A stretch of DNA of 64,000 nt from Taeniopygia guttata (lineage: Eukaryota > Chordata > Aves > Passeriformes > Estrildidae): positions 22,150,001 to 22,214,000 of the forward strand of contig NC_133024.1 of the NCBI RefSeq assembly GCF_048771995.1, given 5' to 3'. A program made the translations under genes and the position numbers. Shown here piece after piece: positions 54,601 through 64,000 of this stretch (its first letter is position 1; each line of letters starts with the position of its first letter). A model generated the notes under the pieces. The model worked only from the letters and a program-made list of their open reading frames with translations, was not told the origin of the DNA and did no database searches.

Positions 54601-57600
54601 CCTGGTGACAGTGCAGGATGTTGAGCGTTACACCACCTTATTTGCCACTGTCATCCTCAAGTGTGACTACAGCACCTCAGCACAGCTGCAAGACGTGGTG
54701 GTGACCTGGCGTTTCAAATCCTTCTGCAAGGACCCCATCTTTGACTACTACTCAGCCTGTAAGTGTCAGGCTCAGCTTCCAAGGAATCCCCCTTCAAGTG
54801 GGAAGAAAGGGGAAGGTAGACTCGCTGGGGTAGTACGTGTTTTTGACCCCTTCCTGTGCAAAATCCAGGTGGTGGCATTTCCCTGAACTCCAAGGAAATG
54901 CAGGTCATGTCTGTGATTTCCTTTGAAATATCAAGGCCTTATGAGAGCGTAGAAATCCCATCCAAAGCAGCTCTTTTGTCCTCCTTGTCATTGACTCAGA
55001 ATACAGGACAGTTCATCTGTGGTTGACACAGGTCAATCTTGGCAGCCCCATCTTATGCTTCAGATGTTTGAAAGCAAGGGCCCTGCAACAAGTGGGCTTT
55101 AGGATTCCATGGGGGACCTGTGCCTTGGAGGTGGATACCTGTGATCAGATTTCCTGATTTTAGGAAATAGAAGAAACACATGCATTTTGAAGGGCATGCT
55201 AAGTAATAACATTTAGTAGTGGTGGGAACACTTCTTATGCAGACATTCTGGTGCAGGCAGCCTTAATTCAGGGGGGTTTAATATGGTACACAAACTGCAG
55301 CCCAGGATAACTGCTTGGTCCAAAAAGGTGATGATCCCTCTATGTTTAGTGTTGGTGTGGCCTCAGCTGGAGTATTGTATGCAATTCTGGGTCCCAGGAT
55401 TTGAGGATATTAAGGTACTTGAATGCATCCAGAAGAGGGCAAGAAAGCTGATAAAAGGCCTGGAAGACATGTCCTGTGAGGAGCAGCTAAGAACTTCAGG
55501 CTTGTCTAGTTCAGGAGAAAGAAGACTGAGGGGTTACCTCTCTGCTCTCTACAGCTTCTTGAGAAGGGGAAGTGAAGAGGGAGGTGCTGCTCTCCTTTTC
55601 CTAGTATCCAGTGATAGGATGTGTGGGAATGGCTCAATACTACATCAGTAGTATACTACTTTATATTTTAGTCAATCCTAAAATGATCAGACACTGGACT
55701 AGATAGCCTTTGTACTTCCCTGCCAACTGAACTATTCTGCTCTGCTCTATTGTTTGTAAACCCTGCAGAATGTTTAGGTAGTCAGCCATAGCAAAACTGT
55801 AAACTTAGAACTGAGCTCACAGTGGGTACTTTGTGCCCAAACTCTCCTTTATGCAGTCTGGATGGGTTGGTTAGGCATGTTACTGAGCACTCTACGGCCT
55901 AGTCCCCAAGCAGGTGGGTCCCTGGCTCAGCTGATCCCAGCAGAATGTGAGTACTTTTAGCCCAGACTCAAGCTCATAGTCCCCAAAAGGGACTTAATGC
56001 TCCATTTTAGGTATGGAACTGAGCGTTTGACAAGCTTTGCCCTCATCTCTCTTCACTGCAAGCTCTTAACAGAAAATGCTGACTGAATCAGCCATTTCCC
56101 CAGATCTCAGCTCCTAAATACTTGGAAATTCAATGTTGGTTTATGGTGTGAGTCTATCAGAAGGGTATTGTACAGAAATTACCTCTAGTCCTCCATTAAT
56201 TCTCTTGTGTGTCTTTACATTTAATCCTTTGCTGGAATCAGCTGATGGATTGTTTTCTGTCTTTATGGACTCCACATGTAATGGGATACAGGAGGGAAAG
56301 GGAGACAATCCATAGAACAGTTCATGTATGTCTGGAGATTTTGCTTGGTAGATAAACACCCTTTTGGTTTAGTTCTAGTACTTCTGGGTGTTTTATGACT
56401 TTTTTGCTTTCAGCTTCATTCTGAGAACTGCCTTCCAGCCTACCACCATTAGCTTCTTTCTACTGTTGTTCTTTCAGTTGTGAGTACAGGAGGCTTCTCC
56501 TCTGCAGCTCCCACATTCTCAAAATCTCTGCCATTCCTGTGGCTCTACCTCTGTTTGTTTTCAAGTACTCCAAAGCAACTTACTGGTTTGAGGCCATGGT
56601 TTGTATTGCTAAATCAAAACAACTGCACACAACGTACTCAAGAATTTCTCTACTGCTCAAAAGAGAGTAGAAACTGGTCTTTTGAAATAACTTTTGCTGT
56701 CTCTGATGATGTGTGTTTGCAGCATACCAGGCTGGTTTAGCCCTTGGCCAGGACCCCTCTAACGACTGCAATGACAGCCAGCGGAAGGTGCGCATTGTCA
56801 TCCAGAAATATGGGCAGAAGGACCCTGTGCTGGGCATCGACTACCAGCAGCGAAAGATCACCATTCAGAACCGTGAGTGACCTCCTAGGCAGGCAGTCAG
56901 CTCAGGAATTATCCAATATCTGGGTCTACTAAGTGAAACATAAACATGGCTAATGTCATCTGTAGCTTATATACTGCACATGGTAATGGAATAAAAGCAG
57001 TTAAAAGTCCTGTCCCCAGCTGGCCTAAGGGTGTTGGAGGCACTACAACCTACGGCTGAGCTGAGGACGCCATAGCATTTTGCTGAAGAGCACAACAGCT
57101 GAGGAGCTCAGAGGCTAGAAGACAGTTCATTCTTCCAAGTGCTGCATAATTGTCCAGGTGTGCTATATGCTCCCTGCTGTCCAGGGACCAATAGCTATTA
57201 CACCTGCCAGAAGAGCCATTGGGATTGCTGACCTAAGAGGGACAGTGATCTGTGTTCCAAAATCAGTAGGGTTGGCTTCCAGCAATACAGAAAACGTGGG
57301 CTGTCATTGAATGAATGCTGTTTGTAGGAGTTCTCAGTGGACTCAAATGAGATTGTTTGATGGTGATGGCTATGCTTGGGAAGAGGGGAGAGGCAGTACT
57401 CTCTGTCTCCTGCAGGCAGAGGGCTCTTTTCAGGTGGAGCCTGAAAGTAGTGTCTGTCAATCGCAAAGAACCCACTGACCTCTCAGTCCCTCTCCCGCAG
57501 GAGCAGACCTTGTCATCAGCGAGGTCATGTGGTGGGACCATGGCATGTACTACTGCACTGTGGAAGCACCAGGAGATACCTCAGGTGATGCGGACAAAGA

Positions 57601-60600
57601 GGTTAAGCTGATTGTTCTCCGTAAGTGCCTGTGCTTTGTTGCCAAGATATTGCCTCCTGTTCTCCTTCACCCCAAGACATCTCCAGCAGTGGAGAGGTGC
57701 TCAGTAAGCTACCATGGCCAGATGCATCAGGATCAATCCTTTTTCTCCCTCCTTTTTTCCACAGACTGGCTCACAGTACTCCTCATCATTCTTGGTGGCC
57801 TCCTCCTCCTTCTGCTGATCGGGATATGCTGGTGCCAGTGCTGCCCCCAGTATTGCTGCTGCCACGTCCAGTGTGGCTGCTGTCCAACACGGTGCTGCTG
57901 TAATCAGAAAGGTGAGGTTCAAGCAAATGTGCATCCATTGATGGCTTCTGTCAAGACAGAAGCTTGGCTGGGAGCTTGCTGGGCTCCATTTCCTCCCTTT
58001 TGCTTAGCATCCATATAAACTGAGACATTTCTTTGGCCAATGTGACCTCCGAGACCAGCTAATCTGAAATTAGAGAAGGGGATCTCAGATACATGGAATC
58101 TGTCCTGCTCTTCTGTGTCCAATTGTCAGAAGTTTCTCCTCACTCACACCTTGTTACCAGCTTCTCTCACACCATCCAGCACACAATCAGTTCCCTTGTC
58201 TGAGTAGCTCAGGAATTTCCTTCCTGTTTTGTGGTTCATATGCCTGTGCATGTGAGAAAGGCAAAGGTACTAGTCCCCAAACTAGTCTTACTTTCAAGTA
58301 TATTGCTCTGAGTAGAATTACATAAAAACTGGAAATTTTTTATCAGCATGATTTTTCAGAGCTGTTCCTTCTACTGGAAAAAGGTCTGGTTTGTTTTTCT
58401 TTGGGGAAGGAAGTGAGAAGAAAGTGGAGAAAGATGGTTTCTCTTGCTGGTCAGCCTTGCAAGTGCATTCTGAAGTTTTGAGGGTCAAAAAAAACTTTGT
58501 TGTCTTTGCTTTTATCAGTAATAAAGTTTCTGCAGCCAGACCCAATTTTTTAAATAAGGCTACTGTTTGAATTTTGGCTTTTAATTTCATGTAACTTTTA
58601 TATTCCTATAGCTGAAACTTGGTTAGCAGCAAGTAGACTAGTCCCTCTGAAGCTTATACAGTCTGACAGTAACAAAATACAACAAGTAAGTTTATTTATC
58701 ATTGAAATCCCCGGGTTCTTCCCCAGATGCTACAAGGAAAGGATTTGTGAACAAGGATCTCTGTTTCAGGTTTACCTTTACCTTCAAAACAGCTATTTAT
58801 TATAGCTTAGGTGTTAGTAAACTGTAAGATTTTAGATTTAAGCTTAATTCGCTTAGCTCTTGCAAAGAATTAGCAGAACATCCCTTTTATTGCTAAAACC
58901 AAAATTAAACATTGGAGGCCTTACAGGTTGTCATGTAAAATGTGTAGTGTTGAGGAGTCTGTGAAAATCTGGCAGAAAAATCAGCTTCTGTGGAGGGGGA
59001 GAGAGGTGATGGAGATGGGAGACTCACACCTCAAGAATTCCTAGTTCTCAGCAAAAAAGAGATTCAGAGTTTGTGTGAGCTTCATCCTGTTTTTCTGTGC
59101 TGCAGGTTACAGTTCACTCCAGACTGCTGCTGTTATTTCCTCCTGTTAAAGAAGAGGAATTCTTGCAGAGTTTTCTAAACCTCTCCATGTTCATGAGAGA
59201 GGGTATGGACAAGTCCAGCCTCCTTGACTGGATGCTGGATTCTGTGTCTGTATTTTCCATCTAAGCTGCCGGCGCTTTGTATCCACTTTGCAAAGGATCC
59301 ATGTGGCTGCTCCTCTCTGATAATACTGCCAAACTGCTTCTCTTTACTTCTTCCTGCCTCTGACTTACTATTTTTTCCAAGAAATGAACTGAGGCCTTAA
59401 AAAACACAAGAAGATAGATTCAGGGGACATCTTAAAAACAGTGCTGAGGAATAAGATTCCACACGGCTAAAGAGAAGGCAGAAATCTTCACCTGTGTAGG
59501 ATCACAGGGTGAGCGTGGGTGCTTCCTTCCCCGTCGCTGGCCACTAGAGGACAGCGTGGATCTGCTGAACAGTCACAGGTGCCAGTGAGGCAGGATAATC
59601 CTGGGTGCTGTGAATCACGCTGTTAACGAGAATGGGTTTGAACCGAGCAATAAATGGAGTGCATTGTTTGAGTAATTCAGGATTGATGTACAGAAATATT
59701 AGACATACCCCAGGAGCAAGCCAATTACATTCACTGTGGAAAACTCTTAGAAAAGCCCATCAGAGTAAATATACGTACGACTTCCTTCTGTTCCTATCTG
59801 CTCCTTTTCTGCAGTGGACTTCTTCCAGTAATGAATCAGGGAGAAAATAGGATATACTTGCATCTGGGTATCACTACGTTGCAAAATATTTTATTTTTAT
59901 AATTGGCCCAAGCAGCTTTTAAAGTCTGTCAAAGGTGAAGAACAGATTTTTCCAACAGAGAGTAAGTGGAGGGAGCAACACTTTCTGGCAAAGCAGGGTA
60001 GGAGTTTTGGAATTAGGGTAAATCTGACTTTGCTCAGATAAATATGTTCACCTTAAAAAGATCTGTAATTTCTGTTTTGCAGATGGGAATTCAGAATATA
60101 CATTGGGTTCAAATTGCAAGGCAAAATATCTGGGGAAGGAAGAAGGCCTGATGGTAATGGAGGAAGACCAGGGCTAAATCTGGATTTGTTCAGCTGTAGG
60201 GAGGAATCAGGAAATGACAGGGAGAGGATAACTTTGGTCCTAGTGACAGCCTTCCTACCTTAAGAGGGAGAATGCTAAGCAGGTGTGCCCACAGGTGCTG
60301 ATCTCTTACTCCTCAGGCAGAGTCCAAGGTCAAAACCCCAGGACATATACTCAACAGGATTTAGGACATTCTCAAAGTAATAACTGGAGGAACGAGAGAG
60401 GGAGAGATAAGGCCTTCCCCTTCTATTTATCCTTTCTAGTCTTTCTCTCATCCTTAAATTTGAAATGTAAACTGGAAGGATATCCCTTGGGACAAAAACC
60501 AAAAAAATATTCAAGTTTGACATAAAGTTCTTGGAAGCTGCTACCTAAGACCACACAGCTTTGAGGATACCAGATTATTAGGATTAAAACCCCTGTGGTT

Positions 60601-63600
60601 TCCAGCTTTTAGTTCCCTCTGGTTGAAGCCAGACTGGAGAGAGCGAGGGAGTTTGCAGTGGAGAATTAAGTGGAGCTGCATGAACTGGGGAGAAAAGGAA
60701 GGATGTGTTGAGGGGCATGGTCAGTCCTTCTTTTGCTGCAGGTCGTGCTCTGGATAAATCCAGTGAAACAGCTAAAGGAGGACATGTTTAATAACTGGAG
60801 TGCTACTTAAAGTGGAGAGTTTAGTCCCAAAGAGTGTGCAGCATTAAATGCTGCCTACTGCAGTGAACCCAGGGGACAGAATTAACTGGAGCTTAGCTGT
60901 AGCCTGGTTTCTTAAAGAAGCAAATCTTATGCAGACAACTGGTCTGTGTGTCCCTTGTCTCTTTCCCTCCAATAGCTTTTAATTTCATCAGCCAGTTTCA
61001 GCCAGATTGATGAGAGGGGTAAAAGTCTCAAAGGCAATTATGTTCCTATCTGTTTCTTGAACTGTAATGTTTTGTTCATGCCTGACCAGACAAAAGGCTG
61101 CAGGAAAAACTTTCACTTCTGAAACTCCAGGAAAGCCACAAAAGAGAAGTTTTTAAAGGCACTGTTGCTGAAAATCTTCCGCCCGTAATAACAGACAAAC
61201 CAGGCTTTGTAAGATCAGGGACTTGCAGAATTTACTTGCTTGTAAACTTAAGTTTTGATTGTTTGTGATAGAAGCAATAAGTTTCTGTAAGATGTTTATA
61301 GGTATTCCCCCAAAAGAAGCAGCAATGAGGTATGGTTTGAAGGCAAGTGAACTTGTCTCTGTTGGGGAGGTGAGATAGAAATGCTGAAAAAAGAGAAGGG
61401 AAATTGGAGTCTGACCCCATGAATTGGGATCTGGAGTTAACAGTGGTGGAAACCCTGTGAAAGAGAAAAATTTCCACTTTTTGCTCTTTTGGCAACCTGG
61501 ACATTGCTGTTGAGAACAGGAAATTTTGTTTCTTCATTGCTTTGACCACACTGTCTTAAAGGATTTAATTTTAGCAGTAATACGGAGGTAAATTATGGAG
61601 TGACAAGAAGAGTGGTCAAAAGACTAGAAAGGGAAAAGCTGGGTAGTGCACCTCTGAGTGCCCTCATTGTGAAACAGAGAGAAAATGATGGAGTATAAAG
61701 TGGAAAATATGATCTGGACAGAGCCCACATAATGGTGGCAAGGAAAGATCTCATTTAGTGGGAAATCAAAGCCAAAAGGGGAAGGACCAGGATAAGCTGA
61801 AAGAATTTTGAGAGACAGAAAACTGTTGCATGTCTTGATGTACAAAACATTATTTCCCATCTCTCTGCAGCTCTACTCTATAATGACAGGGCAAATAGAA
61901 GTCTTAGTTATGTGCTGCATACTTAATCATAGTGTTGTTTCCTAGATGCTGGGACTGGAATCAAAATGTTGGGCAGTAAAGCTTTTCTTCTGTTTTATGT
62001 ACTCTTTTGAAGATGTACAACTCTGCATTGGAATTCCCTGTGCTGTTTTACCTTTGTCATGCGGTGAAGAGAGATTTTTATTTTGTGAATTTCCTGTGTC
62101 CAAAGGCTACAGCCTGTGAAGCAAAATGGTGTGTGATCTGCAAGCTGTGCACTCTGGGAAGGTGCTGTAAGCTTTCTTTTTCTTTTACAGTGCTAGAACG
62201 GCACCAGTTCATGAAGCGGGCTCAGGCACTTGCACCTTGGTTATCACCCAACATGTTCTACGGAGCTGGCGACAGGAACTCAAAACTTTCCTCTTACCAG
62301 CTGAACCCCCTGCTGCAACAAGGTGAGACCATGGGCATCATTTCAGAGGGAACTCAGGATGAGAAACAGGTAACTTCTTCGAGAAGTTCAGCATTGAGGC
62401 TTTAGCCTCTCTACCAGAAAAGAAAGATGTTCCTAGCATGACTGCATGTCCTAGAATGACAGCTCTGCCACATCCGCAGTGCACCATGAACTTCTCTGGG
62501 TTCTTAAAAATAGCCTGTTACCTTAAGTGTCGTGCTGGGCTCAGTGCTGGGCGAAGCTGTTTAACACTAACTAAGGTGTATCTGTGCTACACTCCAGCGA
62601 CTGCAGGGTAAATATACCCAGCTTATCTTGCTTTGTGTGGCAGAGGAGGGTACTGTCTCTTTGTTCTGCTGTGCTGGTCACGGTCAACTCCTTATAGCCA
62701 AAACTGACATGACAAGTGAGGTGCAATTTGTTTGAGTTCTTATCAAATGTCTAGTCTTCAAATGATTGAGGGCAAACTGCCTTCTGTGCAACAGATCTAA
62801 CCCGCATGCAGCAAAAAATGAAGGACTCTTTAATGAGCCAGGAAGAATTTTCTTCTCCATTTGTTGCTTATATCTGTACATATGAGTGTGTGTGTGTGTG
62901 TGTGTGTATGTGTGCATACATATAAAATTTTTCTTATTTTAATTTCTTTTTGCAGTATTTCTTCCAGTTCAATGAAATGCAAAAGGAAACACTATGGTCT
63001 TTTTCTGTTTTTTTGTAAATAAAATATGGTATCAGTGCTGTAGGAAAAAGTGTTCCTCTAAATACATAGACTGTATTTCCAGGTATGCTGGACTTCTTAC
63101 CTCTGTACTGCCTAAAGCAGGTTAGAACATACTGCAGCTTATTAGTTATTACTCTTTGCACCATACCTCGATTTCTCTGGATGTGCTGGTTGTGGTGCCT
63201 GAGACTTGTGCAGCTCTTGCAGTGAGGTGGAGCAACAGAAGAGAAGCAACTCAGCCAGGATCATGAGTGCAGAAGGGCCTTCTCTTCAGTGTTTCCTCTT
63301 GACTTTCTGTTTTCTCCTGTGCTTTTATCCTTAGATGTATCTCTGCAGAACAGTCTTCCACTGGTGCAGCCACAAGCCCAGCTTTCCCATAACAACGGAG
63401 TTCTGGACTATCTGGAGTCTGAAATCCAAAACCTGAACACGTCCCAGCTGCGGCCGCCCTCCCACCAGCGGCAGGCGGTGCAGCCCAGCTTGCTGTCCTC
63501 GCTGGGCTCCGACATTGTGCCACCTCCTCTTGCCGACCACATCTCCTCCATCCATGGGAGCAGCAACTCCTCACGGCCACAAAGAGCTGCCCGCACCCCC

Positions 63601-64000
63601 AGGCTCTGGGACTCTGCAGCAGAGGACAGAAGGGAAAACCAGAGGTGGCCCTTGCCTTCCAGTGGGGATTCTCATTCCAGCTACAGTCAGGAGCCCTGGG
63701 ACAGGCAGCGAGAGAATCATCCTCAGAGGCAGAGGACAGGTGGCTACAATGGCAGGCCTCAGCACTCCAGACAGGATGTGTCACCCCCACGCCAAGCTGA
63801 GAGGTGCAAGGGCAGCAGCAATTTCTATCTGGAGGAGACCAAGGAGCGCTCCAGCCACCATCGCGGTGGGAGGCAGGAGCCTGGGGGAAGGCGAGAATAT
63901 GAGCACCATGCTGGGAGGAGCAACTACTCTGGCCAGAGGCGGCACAGCTACTCCCCTCCCTCTTCTCACAGGGGCTCCTGGAGCTCCTCAGAAGAGCAAG
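51662..64000 (+). CDS. ILDR1: ILDR1 (angulin-2), tricellular junction Ig-like receptor (3' end cut by window)
   Basis: Type I membrane protein of the LSR/ILDR (angulin) family. It marks tricellular contacts and recruits tricellulin; human loss causes deafness DFNB42. Seven exons have matching phases: 51662-51716, 54588-54758, 56723-56872, 57501-57620, 57765-57911, 62191-62322 and 63335 to beyond 64000. About 480 residues are in the window against 546 in human, so only a short C-terminal piece is missing. The start ATG (GCGCCATGG) fits Kozak context and begins a signal peptide. An Ig-V domain (Cys44, DHGMYYC with Cys144), a membrane helix, a Cys-rich juxtamembrane segment and an Arg/Ser-rich tail follow. 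[10 protein letters not shown] and [14 protein letters not shown] match mammalian ILDR1 far better than LSR or ILDR2. Confidence 0.95.
51717..54587 (+). other. ILDR1 intron 1
   Basis: Its first 400 bases belong to the CpG island and give long spurious frames. From about 52300 it turns AT-rich. No exon or repeat family was recognised with confidence. The acceptor is ttcttgtttgcag at 54575-54587. Confidence 0.55.
54588..57620 (+). other. ILDR1: ILDR1 Ig-like ectodomain exons
   Basis: Exons 54588-54758, 56723-56872 and 57501-57620 encode one V-type Ig domain, about residues 20-165. The disulfide pair is Cys44 (VILKCDY) and Cys144 (YYC). The intermediate Trp of [18 protein letters not shown] and the conserved [18 protein letters not shown] are present. 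Extra cysteines (SFCKD, NDCND) are the family-specific pair. Borders are canonical. Confidence 0.92.
55280..55752 (+). mobile_element. CR1 LINE fragment with part of the ORF2 3' region
   Basis: Intronic in ILDR1. Reads gtgtggcctcagctggagta, gcaattctgggtcccaggat, catccagaagagggcaagaa, gaggagcagctaagaacttc and gagaaagaagactgaggggt, then a damaged 3' end (actggactagatagcctttg, ccctgccaactgaactattc) with a tctgctctgctct tail. It is longer than the other CR1 pieces, with at least one internal deletion. Not an active element. Confidence 0.9.
57765..57911 (+). other. ILDR1: ILDR1 membrane helix and cysteine cluster
   Basis: One exon encodes [12 protein letters not shown] followed by a leucine-rich membrane span, then thirteen cysteines within about 30 residues ([12 protein letters not shown] through [13 protein letters not shown]). 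The cysteine cluster is a family hallmark and is probably S-acylated. Relative to the human sequence I remember, the middle YIRCPCCP is HVQCGCCP here. Confidence 0.9.
57912..62190 (+). other. ILDR1 intron 5
   Basis: A 4.3 kb intron between the membrane exon and the next cytoplasmic exon. I recognised no exon, RNA gene or named repeat in it. The acceptor tract ctttctttttcttttacag ends at 62190. Confidence 0.5.
62886..62907 (+). repeat. (GT)11 microsatellite
   Basis: Eleven GT units followed by atgtgtgcatacatat in the intron before the last ILDR1 exon. It is a simple repeat, probably polymorphic. Confidence 0.95.
63335..64000 (+). other. ILDR1: ILDR1 last large cytoplasmic exon (open at window end)
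   Basis: Starts after ttttatccttag and stays open to the window end. It encodes the conserved [15 protein letters not shown] and [10 protein letters not shown], then a long Ser/Arg/Gln-rich tail ([18 protein letters not shown]) matching the mammalian RHRSYSPP...SSWSSEE region. The antisense frame of 179 codons at 63251-63790 is a shadow of this exon. Confidence 0.9.

Noticed and set aside
55283-55651. 122-codon frame in the ILDR1 intron
   Set aside because: It is part of a decayed CR1 LINE, not a host gene.
63251-63790. 179-codon antisense frame
   Set aside because: It is the mirror image of the ILDR1 last exon, which shows clear family similarity on the + strand.

Overview
The window is vertebrate nuclear DNA, and almost certainly from a bird. 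Its three protein-coding genes have vertebrate intron-exon structure. CR1 LINE 3' ends are present, both young ones with the avian tail and old diverged ones. A solo LTR resembles avian (passerine-type) endogenous retroviral LTRs, so a songbird is my best guess. That guess rests on remembered repeat families, not on a search.

Layout. (1) Positions 820-7038, + strand: the last nine coding exons of BOC, a Hedgehog co-receptor, covering the membrane-proximal fibronectin III domains, the membrane helix and the cytoplasmic tail. Its 3' UTR runs to about 7540. (2) Positions 7540-8625: a 1.1 kb spacer between two convergent 3' ends. (3) Positions 8877-46044, - strand: a near-complete CFAP44 (WDR52), read through 33 coding exons whose splice phases all join, giving about 1,761 residues from the first ATG I can support. 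It has an acidic N-terminus, two blocks of WD repeats and a long coiled-coil half. A 5' leader intron runs up to a CpG island near 50.5-50.95 kb. (4) Positions 50.4-52.1 kb: a GC-rich head-to-head promoter region with a five-copy G-rich tandem repeat, an X-box-like motif, a CCAAT box and a CR1 insertion. (5) Positions 51662-64000, + strand: ILDR1 (angulin-2), seven exons, with the last one running off the window end.

The three genes do not form a pathway. BOC acts in Hedgehog signalling and cell contact, CFAP44 in the ciliary axoneme, and ILDR1 at tricellular junctions. The notable points are the gene order (ILDR1 directly divergent from CFAP44), the repeat-rich shared promoter with a ciliary-type X-box, and small lineage-specific changes inside CFAP44 (an in-frame 4-residue duplication and a duplicated splice-acceptor tract). 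I found no CRISPR array, no tRNA or rRNA gene, and no clearly new multi-gene system. Most long open frames here are antisense or intronic shadows.
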